From Alphaproteobacteria bacterium (lineage in GTDB: Bacteria; Myxococcota_A; UBA796; CAJQPC01): DNA of 64,000 nt. This document shows, in pieces, positions 49,554 to 58,023 of the stretch (positions are counted from its first letter, which is position 1; every line of letters starts with the position of its first letter). A program made the translations under genes and the position numbers. The stretch spans positions 310,001 through 374,000 of the forward strand of contig JACKEV010000015.1 of the NCBI GenBank assembly GCA_020632795.1, in the 5' to 3' direction. The notes below the pieces were generated by a model. The model did no database searches. It was given only the letters and a program-made list of their open reading frames with translations, and had not been told where the DNA came from.

Positions 49554-51845
49554 TCACCCCCGAACCTCCATCACCACCACCCGCCCGTCCCCGCAGCCCG
49601 CCACCAGCACCTCGTCCGGCAGCAGCGCCAGCTCCCGCGGGGCTCCGTCGCAGCGCATCCTGGCGACCTCTTCCCCCGAAAGCTCCATGAGCACGGCCTC
49701 GTCGCCGAGCGCGCCTCCGACGAGCCCGGCCCGCGGCCAGAGCTTCACCCCCTGGAGCCCCGCCGGCAGGGTGGCCTGGCGGACCAACCGGCCGCCCTCC
49801 TCCAGGCGCAGCAGGACCACCGGGTGCGGGTTGTCCTCGCCCTCGTGACAGGCCGCCCACAGGGCCTCGCCGTCCCAGGTCAGCGCAGCGCACCAGCCTG
49901 GCAGGGCCCAGGTCTCCAGCACCTGCCCGGTCTCCGGGTCCCGGGCCTGCACCCGGTCGGGGTCGGCCACCGCGTTGAACAGACGGTCCCCCACGAACCG
50001 CAGCCGGGAGAAGCTGCCGCCCCACTTCTTGCCCTCCGGGATGACCGCCGCCTCCCGCCACAGGCAGCGCCCGGTGGTCACGTCCCAGCCCTGCAGCTGA
50101 CTGCGGGAGTCCCCCAGGCCGCGCTCCTCCTCGCCCTTGGCCTGGACATCCGAGAAGTAGCCCAGGGTCGCCGCGAAGCGATCGTCCCCGGACACCGCGA
50201 TCTCGCTGACCTGCCTGGTGAAGTCCTCGAACGGCGTGATCGCCCCGGTGGAGGGGTCGAGGCGGGCCATGCCCTCCCCCATGTTGGAGACCAGGACCGG
50301 CCCGGACCGCAGCGGCCCCAGGGCGTGGACGCTCGTCGCCCAGCCCGCGTTGCGCTCGATCCGGAAGTCCGCGACCCGCTCGCCGTCGGCGGTCCACAGG
50401 TACAGGTTCGGGCCCTCCTTCCGGGCGTCCTGCCGGGTGGTCATCAGGCGGCCGTCGGGCAGCCAGGCCAGCGGGCGCTGCCCGGACTCGGGGTGGGCGT
50501 CCAGGGTAGCCACCCGTCGGCCGGTGGAGGGATCCCAAAGCCGCACCACGTTGTCGGTGTCCCCCGTGGCCACCCGCTGCCCGTCGGGGGAGACCGCCAG
50601 GTTCGCCACCCGGCTGATGTGGTGGTCGCTCGCGTCGCTCGGGTCCAGGCGCCACACCTCGATGTGGCCCTGCTGCCCGCCCGCGACGACGGTGCGCCCG
50701 TCCGGAGCGACCGCCACCGCGTTCGCCCCGCGCTCCGGGGCCGGCAGCGTGTGCAGCACCTCGCCGCGATCCAGATCCACCAGCTTGAGGTCATACGACG
50801 CGGTCACCGCCCAGGGCCGGCCAGGCACGAGCGCCAGGGCGTTGACGCTCCAGGCGTGGAGGAGGACCCACGCCTCGGCCTTCATGTCCGCGTCCCAGCG
50901 GATCAGCTCCTTCTCGGCGGAGAGCAGGGCGCCGTCCTCGGTGAAGACCAGCACCCCCGGCCCGTCCTTGTGGCCGACGTCGCTCGTGCCGCCGACGGAC
51001 AGGTAGAGCGTGCCGATGAAGGAGACGTGCGCGCCGGCGTCGTAGACCTCGCCGTCCCGCTCGCCGCTGCCCGGGTCCCACACCAGCACCGCGTTGTCCA
51101 CGGAGCTGGTGACCCCCCAGTTCCCGTCCTTGGAGAGCGCCACCGCCCGGGGCGTGTGCCGGTGGGCGCCCTCGGCGACCTCGACCACGGCCCCGGTGTC
51201 CCGGTCCCAGGTGCGCACGGCCTTGTCTTCGCACACCGACATCACCCGGTCGTTCGACACGGCGACGTCCCGGACGTAGTGGCGGTGGCCGGTGAGGGTG
51301 TGTCGGCACGCCAGGGTCCCGGCGTCCCACACCCGCACCGTGCGGTCGTCGCCCGCGGTCACGAAGACGGCGCCATCGGGGCTCAGGTCCACGCGGTTGA
51401 CCGGGCCGATGTGCCCCTCCAGCCTTCGCTGCACCTCGGGGTCGGAGAGGGACCAGGCGAGCAGCTGGCCGTCCTCGGACGAGGAGACCACCGTGTCGCC
51501 GTCGGGCAGCACCAGCAGGGCGTTGACCTGGCGCTGGTGGGCCTTCCAGCGACGCTTCAGAGGCGGAAAGGGCCCCTGGAGGGCCGGCGCGCGGGGCACG
51601 AGGCCGCGGGCGTCCCGCCGGCAGTGGTCCAGCAGGGCCCGCTCGGGCGCGCTGCGGCCGTCGAGCCGGGCCAGGAGCTGGGTGGCCAGGGCGCCGGGGT
51701 CGGCCTCCAGGGCGGCAGCGGAGAGGCGCAGGGCCTCGTCCAGCCGAGGACCGAGGGGATCGCCCAGCGCGCGGGCGGCGGCGCGGGCAGCGTCGACGCC
51801 ACCCTCCAGGGCTTCGGTGAGGACAGGCAGCAGGGTCGCGAGCAT
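49554..51845 (-). CDS. WD40-repeat protein, copy 1
   Basis: A 763-residue cytoplasmic protein. Residues 1-90 are helical (MLATLLPVLTEALEGGVDAA, LLDHCRRDARGLVPRAPALQ), then WD40-type blades run to the end, for example RWKAHQRQVNALLVLPDGDT, GHIGPVNRVDLSPDGAVFVT, GHRHYVRDVAVSNDRVMSVC and VANLAVSPDGQRVATGDTD. The number of blades suggests two propellers. The helical start plus WD40 array resembles the C-terminal half of STAND/caspase-WD40 proteins detached from an enzyme domain. The ATG at 51845 has GGAGG nine bases upstream; a TTG nine bases earlier is unlikely. It is a paralogue of the upstream gene, 55 bp away, of exactly equal length. Confidence 0.87.
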   Translation of the reverse strand: MLATLLPVLTEALEGGVDAARAAARALGDPLGPRLDEALRLSAAALEADPGALATQLLARLDGRSAPERALLDHCRRDARGLVPRAPALQGPFPPLKRRWKAHQRQVNALLVLPDGDTVVSSSEDGQLLAWSLSDPEVQRRLEGHIGPVNRVDLSPDGAVFVTAGDDRTVRVWDAGTLACRHTLTGHRHYVRDVAVSNDRVMSVCEDKAVRTWDRDTGAVVEVAEGAHRHTPRAVALSKDGNWGVTSSVDNAVLVWDPGSGERDGEVYDAGAHVSFIGTLYLSVGGTSDVGHKDGPGVLVFTEDGALLSAEKELIRWDADMKAEAWVLLHAWSVNALALVPGRPWAVTASYDLKLVDLDRGEVLHTLPAPERGANAVAVAPDGRTVVAGGQQGHIEVWRLDPSDASDHHISRVANLAVSPDGQRVATGDTDNVVRLWDPSTGRRVATLDAHPESGQRPLAWLPDGRLMTTRQDARKEGPNLYLWTADGERVADFRIERNAGWATSVHALGPLRSGPVLVSNMGEGMARLDPSTGAITPFEDFTRQVSEIAVSGDDRFAATLGYFSDVQAKGEEERGLGDSRSQLQGWDVTTGRCLWREAAVIPEGKKWGGSFSRLRFVGDRLFNAVADPDRVQARDPETGQVLETWALPGWCAALTWDGEALWAACHEGEDNPHPVVLLRLEEGGRLVRQATLPAGLQGVKLWPRAGLVGGALGDEAVLMELSGEEVARMRCDGAPRELALLPDEVLVAGCGDGRVVVMEVRG

Positions 51846-51900
51846 CGGCTTCAACCTCCGGAGAGGCCGATAACCACGACGCGGACGACGCGCCGTCCGT

Positions 51901-54192
51901 TCAGGCCCGGAGCTCCATCACCACCACCCGCCCGTCCGCGCACCCCGCCACCAGGACCTCGCCTGACAGCAGCGCCAGCTTCCGCGGGGCCGCGTCGCAG
52001 CGCATCCTGGCGACCTCCTCTCCTGAAAAGTCCATCAACACGACCTCGTCGCCGAGGGCGCCTCCGACGAGCCCGGCCTCCGGCCAGATCCGCGCCGCCC
52101 TCAAGCTCGCCGGGAGGGTGGCCTCGCGCACCAATCGGCTGCTCTCCTCCAGGCGGAACAGGCCCACCGGGTACGGCGAGTCCTCGGCTTCGTGGCAGGC
52201 CGCCCACAAGGACTCGCCGTCCCACACCAGATGGGCACACCAGCCCGGCAGGTCCCAGGTCTCCAGCACCCGCCCGGTCTCCGGGTCCCGGGCCTGCACC
52301 CGGTCCGGGACGGTCACCGCATGGAGCAGCCGGTCCCCCGCAAACAGCGGCATCGAGAAGGTGCTGCCCCACTCCTCGCCCTCCGGGATGACCGCCGCCT
52401 CGCGCCACAGGCAGCGGCCGGTGGTCATGTCCCAGCCCTGGAGCTGGCCGCGGGAGTCCCCCAGGCCGCTGTCCTTTTCGGCCTGGGCGTCGTCCTCGGA
52501 GAAATACCCCAGGGTCGCAGCATGGCGGTCGTCCGCCGAGACCACGATCTCGCTGACCTGCTGGGTAAAGTCCTCGAACGGTGTGATCTCCCCGGTGAAG
52601 AGGTCGAGACGGACCACCCCTCCCCTCAGGTTGGAGACCAGCACCAGCCCGGACCACAGCGGCTTCAAGGCGGAGACGCTCGACGCCCACCCCTCGCTGC
52701 GCTCGATCCGGAAGTCCGCGACCCGCTCACCGTCAGCGGTCCAAACGAACAGGTTCGGGCCCTCCTTCCGGGCATCCCGGCGGGTGGTCATCAAGCGCCC
52801 GTCGGGCAGCCACGCGAGCGGGCGCGGGCCGGACTCGGGGTGGATGTCCAGCGTGGCCACCCACCGCCCGGTGGAGGGGTCCCACAGCCGCACCACGTTG
52901 TCGCTGTCGCAGGTCGCCACCCGCCGCCCGTCGGGAGAGATCGCGACGTCGGACACCCCGCTGATGTGCTGATCCTGGGCGTCGTTCGGGTCCAGGCGCC
53001 ACACCTCGATGTGCCCCTTCTCCCCGCCAGCCACCACGGTGCGGCCGTCCGGGGTGACGGCGACCGCGCTCGCCCCATGCTTCGGGCCCGGCAGGGTGTG
53101 GATCACCGCGCCGCGATCCAGGTCCACCAGCTTGAGGTCATACGACGCGGTCACCGCCCAGGGCTGGCCGGGCACCAGGGCCAGGGCGTTGATGGTCCAG
53201 GCGTGGGGCAGGACCCAGGCCTCGGCCTTCATGTCCGCGTCCCAGCGGATCAGCTCCTTCTCGGCGGAGAGCAGGGCCCCGTCCTCGGTGAAGACCAGCA
53301 CCCCTGGTCCGTCCCTGTGGCCGACGTCGCTCGAACTGCCCAAGGCCAGGTAGAGCGTGCCGATGAAGGAGACCTGGGCGTCGGCGTCGTAGACCTCGCC
53401 GTCCCGCTCGCCGCTGCCCGGGTCCCACACCAGCACCGCGTTGTCCACGGAGCTGGTGACCCCCCGGTTCCCATCCTTGGAGAGCGCCACCGCCCGGGGC
53501 ATGTGCCGGTGGGCGCCCTCGGCGACCTCGATCACCGCGCCCGAGTCCCGGTCCCAGGTGCGCACGGCCTTGTCTTCGCAGACCGACATCACCCGGTCGT
53601 TCGACACCGCGACACCGCGCACATGGTGGCGGTGGCCGGTGAGGGTGTGTCGGCACGCCAGGGTCCCGGTGTCCCACACCCACACCGTGCGGTCGTCGCC
53701 CGCGGTCACGAAGACCGCGCCGTCGGGACTCAGGTCCATGCGGTTGACCGGGCCGACGTGCCCCTCCAGCTTGCGCTGCACCGCGGGGTCGGTGAGGGAC
53801 CAGACCAGGAGCTGACCGTCCTCGGACGCGGAGACCAGCGTGTCTCCGTCGGGCAGCACCAGCAGGGCGTTGACCTGGCGCTCATGGGCCGTCCAGCGGC
53901 GCTTCAAAGGCGGAAAAGGCCCCAGGAGGGCCGGCGCGCGGGGCACGAGGCCTCGGGCGTCCCGTCGGCAGTGGTCCAGCAGGGCCTGCTCGGGGGCGCT
54001 GCGCCCGTCGAGCCGGGCCAGGAGCTGGTTGGGCAGGGCGTCGGGGTCGGCCTCCAGGGCGTCGGCGGACAGGCGCAGGGCCTCGTCCAGCCGAGGACCG
54101 AGGGGATCGCCCAGCGCGCGGGCGGCGGCGCAGGCCGCGTCGACGCCCTCGGCCAGGGCTTCGGCGAGGGCAGGCAGCAGGGTCGCGAGCAT
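51901..54192 (-). CDS. WD40-repeat protein, copy 2
   Basis: A 763-residue paralogue of the protein encoded at 49554-51845, with the same N-terminal helical region (MLATLLPALAEALAEGVDAA) and the same blades (for example GHVGPVNRMDLSPDGAVFVT and VSDVAISPDGRRVATCDSD). Differences cluster in a few loops, such as a GYFSEDDAQAEKDSGLGDSR stretch and the region around residues 540-600, which may change the binding surface. The ATG at 54192 has AGGAGG four bases away; longer open frames upstream overlap the lipoprotein gene and are not coding. It lies eight bases after the stop of that lipoprotein gene, so all three genes form an operon. Confidence 0.87.
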   Translation of the reverse strand: MLATLLPALAEALAEGVDAACAAARALGDPLGPRLDEALRLSADALEADPDALPNQLLARLDGRSAPEQALLDHCRRDARGLVPRAPALLGPFPPLKRRWTAHERQVNALLVLPDGDTLVSASEDGQLLVWSLTDPAVQRKLEGHVGPVNRMDLSPDGAVFVTAGDDRTVWVWDTGTLACRHTLTGHRHHVRGVAVSNDRVMSVCEDKAVRTWDRDSGAVIEVAEGAHRHMPRAVALSKDGNRGVTSSVDNAVLVWDPGSGERDGEVYDADAQVSFIGTLYLALGSSSDVGHRDGPGVLVFTEDGALLSAEKELIRWDADMKAEAWVLPHAWTINALALVPGQPWAVTASYDLKLVDLDRGAVIHTLPGPKHGASAVAVTPDGRTVVAGGEKGHIEVWRLDPNDAQDQHISGVSDVAISPDGRRVATCDSDNVVRLWDPSTGRWVATLDIHPESGPRPLAWLPDGRLMTTRRDARKEGPNLFVWTADGERVADFRIERSEGWASSVSALKPLWSGLVLVSNLRGGVVRLDLFTGEITPFEDFTQQVSEIVVSADDRHAATLGYFSEDDAQAEKDSGLGDSRGQLQGWDMTTGRCLWREAAVIPEGEEWGSTFSMPLFAGDRLLHAVTVPDRVQARDPETGRVLETWDLPGWCAHLVWDGESLWAACHEAEDSPYPVGLFRLEESSRLVREATLPASLRAARIWPEAGLVGGALGDEVVLMDFSGEEVARMRCDAAPRKLALLSGEVLVAGCADGRVVVMELRA

Positions 54193-54200
54193 CGGGCCTC

Positions 54201-54893
54201 CTACGAGGCCGATAACAACGCCTCCAGCGAGACGCCGACCTCCGAGAGCAGGGTGTCCCAGGCCTCGTCGACCAGGGCGTCGTCCTCCACGGTCCAGACC
54301 GTGTTGAAGCGGCGCTCGAAGGTCTCCTCGGCGCTGACCTGGCCGTACAGGAAGCCGTTTCGCACGTCGATCACCGAGAGATCGAGGTAGCTCTCCAGCT
54401 CCAGATCCAGGAAGGGGCTGAACAGCGCGGGCACGAGCAGCACGTTGAGGGCGACGAGGCCGTTGGCGGAGCTGGTGCGGCGCCACCCGTGGTCGGCGAC
54501 AACCAGCACGTCACACCGGGCCCGCGCGGCGATGAGGCGCAGGGACTCCACGCTGACCGGGGGCGCGGCCGGCGGGGGCGCGTAGGGGCTGGCCTCGGCG
54601 AAGCGCCGCTGGCCGGTGACCAGGAAGGGCGGGATGGTGTAGGTGTCCGCGACGCCCTCCACCGCGTCCAGGCGCGCGGCCAGGGCCAGGGCGCGGTCGG
54701 TGTCGAAGCTGTAGAGCGCCACCCGCGGCTGCGCCGGGAGCTGGGGGCGGGCCTCGAAGGCCGCGCGGATGGCGTCGTCGTCGATCTGCACCGGCAGGGC
54801 GGGGTCGAAGCCCAGGGCGCCGCTGGCGCGGTAGACCTGGGTGGTGGCGCAGCCCGCGAGGGCCAGCGCGAGGGCGATGGTGAGTGAACGCAT
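54201..54893 (-). CDS. Lipoprotein of unknown family
   Basis: A 230-residue lipoprotein, MRSLTIALALALAGCATTQV with Cys at residue 15. The mature part has alpha/beta character (PVQIDDDAIRAAFEARPQLP, VALYSFDTDRALALAARLDA, RLIAARARCDVLVVADHGWR, YLDLSVIDVRNGFLYGQVSA). It resembles exported proteins of the 'GNA1162/CsgG accessory' sort in Myxococcota, but no family can be fixed. It is the first gene of an operon with the two WD40 genes, 8 bp away. Whether it works with cytoplasmic WD40 proteins is unclear. Confidence 0.7.
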   Translation of the reverse strand: MRSLTIALALALAGCATTQVYRASGALGFDPALPVQIDDDAIRAAFEARPQLPAQPRVALYSFDTDRALALAARLDAVEGVADTYTIPPFLVTGQRRFAEASPYAPPPAAPPVSVESLRLIAARARCDVLVVADHGWRRTSSANGLVALNVLLVPALFSPFLDLELESYLDLSVIDVRNGFLYGQVSAEETFERRFNTVWTVEDDALVDEAWDTLLSEVGVSLEALLSAS

Positions 54894-54969
54894 GTCTCCT
54901 CCTTGGGGGCATGGGGGAGACGTGCAGGGCGGGTGGGGGCTTACAGGGGGGTGGAGCTTCGAAGCCCCC

Positions 54970-55587
54970 CTACCCCCCGAACAAGCTCCGGCAGTCCTCC
55001 AGCACCGCCCCCGGGTCCGCCCCCAGGCTCACCGCGCCCTCGTGGAAGACCACGGCCTGGCCGGCGTCATCGAGGATCCAGGCGTGGCGCAGGGGGGCGT
55101 CGTCCCACGCGCTCAGCACGCCGTAGTGCTCGGCCAGGACCTGCTCAGCGTCGGTCCAGACCTCGTACTCGTAGTCCAGGGAGGCGCGCCAGGCGGCGGT
55201 CACCTCAGGGTCGGCGAAGCCCACCGCCACGATGCGCACGCCGAGGGCCTCGAAGTCGGGCTGACGGTCGCGGTACCCGCAACCATCGTTCGTTCACGTG
55301 CTCTCGCTGGCGTCCCGGAAGAACCACAACACCGTCGGCGCGCCCGCCAGCCAGTCGGCGGTGCGGGCCAGGCGCTCGTGGTTCTGCACCTCGAAGGCCG
55401 GCGGGGGCAGCGGCGGGTCCACCGCCCGGCCCCGCAGCCCCGAGGGCTCGGCGCTGTCGTCCGTCGCGGTGCTGTCGTCCGTGACGCCGCTGTCATCGGC
55501 ATCGTCGCTGTCGTGGCTGTCCACGACGGCCACGGAGTCGTGCGGCTCCGGCGCGGTGCAGCCCAGCGCCAGGGCGAGCAGGATCAC
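54970..55587 (-). CDS. Selenocysteine-containing PrxQ/Bcp-like peroxiredoxin lipoprotein (in-frame UGA)
   Basis: 205 residues if the in-frame TGA at 55294-55296 (codon 98) is read as selenocysteine. The GTG start overlaps the upstream stop by four bases and gives a very short lipoprotein signal (Cys10), followed by an Asp/Ser-rich linker. The thioredoxin fold begins TVLWFFRDASES; then U-T-N-D-G-C-G-Y-R-D, which aligns with the C-T-x-x-x-C-x-(F/L)-R-D of PrxQ/Bcp so that U replaces the peroxidatic Cys and Cys103 is the resolving Cys. The fold continues without a frame change after the TGA (FEALGVRIVAVGFADPE, HAWILDDAGQAVVF). A SECIS-like hairpin follows the TGA. A nonsense mutation is the alternative. 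It should reduce peroxides in the envelope. Confidence 0.75.
55266..55296 (-). promoter_or_regulatory. UGA codon with bacterial SECIS-like hairpin
   Basis: Reading the minus strand, the TGA is followed by 17 bases and then an apical GTA loop closed by an eight-base-pair stem (GGTTGCGG with CCGCGACC, one G-U pair). Bacterial SECIS elements are hairpins just downstream of the UGA with a G in the first loop positions about 16-37 bases away. All these features are met. Confidence 0.65.
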
Positions 55588-57386
55588 GGGGTCATCCGCA
55601 GCGCGGCGTGCTGGCCGGGCAGCAGGCGGTAGCGCAGCTCCGCCGAGGCGCTGTCCACGAAGCTGGCGTTCCCACCCGGGGTCACCGTGGCGCTCAGGGT
55701 GCCGTAGGCCGCGGTGGCCGAGACCCGCTGGTTGGCGACGACCACCACCCACGCGGCCTTGGGGTCGACGTCCACCTCGCCCTCGCCCGCGGCCACCGCC
55801 TCGAAGGGCTCGCCCGCGGCGAACAGGGCGTAGTTGTCGGCGTCCATGACGTAGAGGTCCACGTCCGGGCCCCAGGTCTCGACCGCGGCGGTCTCGCCGT
55901 ACCGCCAGGAGGTGCCCAGCAGCCGCCCCTCATCCGCGAGGCCCGCGACGCTCAGGGTCGCCGGGCCGCTGGCGTCGACCAGGGTGGCCTCGGGGGCCGG
56001 CGGGGCGCGCAGGGCGTCCACCGAGAAGCTCTGCGTGTCGGTCTCGCCGGTGGCGACGCCGTCGCTGGCCCAGGTGATGCGGTTGTCCTCGGGCGGGTAG
56101 TTGCCCACGCTGGACTCGACCCGCAGGGTGTACTGCGCCTCCGAGCCCAGGGTGAACACCGCCACGCCGTCGGGGTCGGTGATCAGCTCGCCCGCCGGCC
56201 ACCAGTACTGCTGGCCGTCCTGCTCGAAGGGCGAGAACACGGCCACCGTGGCGCCGTCCAGAGGCGCGCCCGCGCTGTCGGTGACCTGCACCTGCATGTC
56301 GAAGACCGCTTCGGTGTAGTCGGCGGTCTGGAGGAAGATGGAGGCGTCGCCCCGGGTGGCGAAGGCCGAGTAGGTGATGCCGTAGGCGTGGTCAACCCAG
56401 AAGTTCACCGGCTCCCAGGCGATCCAGGCGTCATCCCAGAAGGCGTTCCAGGTGTGGTCCCAGGAGCTGGGGGCCACGTTGAGGTTGGGCAGCAGCGCCG
56501 TGCGGCTGATGGCGGTGGTCATGTCGGCCCACTCGCCGCAGTTGCCCCGCCCCAGCCCGTAGATGCGGTTGGGCTGGATGCTGCGCTCGCCGTAGGCGCC
56601 GAAGGTGAGCCAGCGGGCGTCGTCCACGTCCCGGCTGAGCATGTAGCGCACCACGTCGCCGATGGCGCCCTCCGCGCCCGAGCCCGAGGCGCCGTTCCAG
56701 GCGTGCTCCACGTCGGGCAGCACGTCGCGGAGCACCGGGCAGAAGCCGTCGCTGGGGCAGGTGGCCGCCGCGCCCTCCCACAGGAACTCCCGCCAGAACA
56801 TGCCGTTGTCGGGGGACTGCGGGCACTCCAGCGAGCTGCGGGAGCAGTCGAACCAGGCGTTGATGTAGTAGGGCCGCTCGTCCTCGATGCGGGGGTGGAC
56901 CACGTACCAGTAGTACATCTCCCGGTCGATGGTCTTCTCGACCACCTGGCCGTCGACCTCGAAGCGGTAGGTGGTGGTGCTGTAGTAGTCGTCGTCTGTG
57001 CCGGGCTCGCCGACGTCGACGATGTCCACGTAGGACAGCTCGGGGTCGACCCGGTAGACCCACTGCGCGTTGTCGAGCAGCAGCTCGGGGTGGAAGTCCG
57101 GGTCGTCGAGGACCTCCGGGGAGATGTGGGCGACGGTGAAGGCCACCTCGTCGGTGAGCCAGGGCTCGTCGAGGTCCACGATGAGCGCGGCCAGCTCGTC
57201 CCGGCGGGCCTCGGAGACCTGGGCGAGGGACAGGGCGAGGTCGTCCCGCAGCCAGGCCGGCGCCAGGGCGATGGCCTCCTCGCTCAGGGAGCCGAGGGAG
57301 GCCGCGACGGGCTCGAAGGAGGGGGGCGCGTCCGGGGTCTCGATGTCCTCAGCGCAGCCGAGGAGGAGGATGGGCAGCAGGCGCAC
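55584..57386 (-). CDS. Transglutaminase-like lipoprotein with C-terminal beta domains
   Basis: A 600-residue lipoprotein starting with GTG, with GGAGG six bases upstream; the signal is very short (RLLPILLLGC). Residues 60-270 are unassigned. A transglutaminase-like core follows: GRGNCGEWADMTTAIS (catalytic Cys), SSWDHTWNAFWD (His) and AWIAWEPVNFW (acidic residue). An Ig- or carboxypeptidase-regulatory-like domain (VQVTDSAGAPLDGATVAVFS, DPDGVAVFTLGSEAQYTLRV) and a final sheet complete the chain. It may crosslink or cleave cell-surface protein or peptide substrates. The selenoprotein peroxiredoxin gene is coupled downstream by a GTGA overlap. Confidence 0.78.
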   Translation of the reverse strand: MRLLPILLLGCAEDIETPDAPPSFEPVAASLGSLSEEAIALAPAWLRDDLALSLAQVSEARRDELAALIVDLDEPWLTDEVAFTVAHISPEVLDDPDFHPELLLDNAQWVYRVDPELSYVDIVDVGEPGTDDDYYSTTTYRFEVDGQVVEKTIDREMYYWYVVHPRIEDERPYYINAWFDCSRSSLECPQSPDNGMFWREFLWEGAAATCPSDGFCPVLRDVLPDVEHAWNGASGSGAEGAIGDVVRYMLSRDVDDARWLTFGAYGERSIQPNRIYGLGRGNCGEWADMTTAISRTALLPNLNVAPSSWDHTWNAFWDDAWIAWEPVNFWVDHAYGITYSAFATRGDASIFLQTADYTEAVFDMQVQVTDSAGAPLDGATVAVFSPFEQDGQQYWWPAGELITDPDGVAVFTLGSEAQYTLRVESSVGNYPPEDNRITWASDGVATGETDTQSFSVDALRAPPAPEATLVDASGPATLSVAGLADEGRLLGTSWRYGETAAVETWGPDVDLYVMDADNYALFAAGEPFEAVAAGEGEVDVDPKAAWVVVVANQRVSATAAYGTLSATVTPGGNASFVDSASAELRYRLLPGQHAALRMTP

Positions 57387-57573
57387 GGGGGGCCTCCGGC
57401 GAGGGGGTGGGGATGAGACAAGGTGGACCACCAGAAGGCGGTTGGCAAGCGGTTTCCCCGCCTGTTCCAGCGGCAGCGACAGCGCGTCCCGGCGCGCCGC
57501 CGATGGGATACCTTGCGTCATCACAACGTCAGGCGCCCAGGCCATGAGGGGAGGACGCCGAAGGAGCCGCCCC

Positions 57574-58023
57574 ATGACGAAGCCCGAGACCGCGCTTGAG
57601 GATCTGCTCAGCGAGCTGTTCGACCCTCCAGACCTGCGCCGCTTCCTGCGCCGTCACCTCGGCGACGACGTCGTCGGCCTCCTGCCCGAGTCGCCCGAGA
57701 ACGAGGCCGAGGTGATGCACCAGGCGGTGCGTCGGCTCAAGCAGCGCGGGGAGATCGATGGGGCGCTGTTCACGGCGTTGAAGGAGGTGTTCCCGAAGCG
57801 GGTCGCCGACATCGCCGAGGTGGAGGCGCTCATGAGTGCGTTGCCGTCGGAGAGCCCGACGACGTCGGCCTCACGGAAGCCTGCCTCGCGAGCCCGTGTC
57901 GACATCGAGCAGGACGAGGTCGAGGGCGTCGGCGCGCACGTCAAGGCCAGCTTCGACAAGGACGCCAGCATCCGCCAGGGCGTCGTGCGCAAAGGAGGGA
58001 CCGGTGTCATCCTCGGAGACTGA
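57574..58023 (+). CDS. EAD-like small adaptor protein, module copy 1
   Basis: A 149-residue cytoplasmic protein. Residues 5-88 are helical (ALEDLLSELFDPPDLRRFLR, MHQAVRRLKQRGEIDGALFT, LKEVFPKRVADIAEVEAL), with the layout of effector-associated (EAD) or death-like adaptor domains of bacterial conflict systems. A basic linker and a Gly-rich tail (ARVDIEQ, SFDKDASIRQGVV, RKGGTGVILGD) follow. The STAND NTPase gene starts inside the last codons with an AAGGAGG ribosome site, so the two proteins are coupled and may bind. A near copy follows at 60628-61026. The ATG follows AGGAG by eight bases. Assignment to EAD is by pattern, not search. Confidence 0.7.
   Translation: MTKPETALEDLLSELFDPPDLRRFLRRHLGDDVVGLLPESPENEAEVMHQAVRRLKQRGEIDGALFTALKEVFPKRVADIAEVEALMSALPSESPTTSASRKPASRARVDIEQDEVEGVGAHVKASFDKDASIRQGVVRKGGTGVILGD

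Noticed and set aside
49824..52391. Long plus-strand frames opposite the two WD40 genes
   Set aside because: They repeat in both paralogues only because the sense genes are paralogous; the composition is that of antisense shadows.
54945..54975. Terminator overlapping the end of the peroxiredoxin gene
   Set aside because: The G- and C-runs around GCTTCGAAGC can fold, but the stem is irregular and no T-run follows; the evidence is too weak to list.
54970..55752. Two separate short genes, or a frameshifted peroxiredoxin pseudogene
   Set aside because: Both parts are in the same frame, and a single TGA sits exactly at the catalytic position with a SECIS-like hairpin, so selenocysteine fits better than decay.
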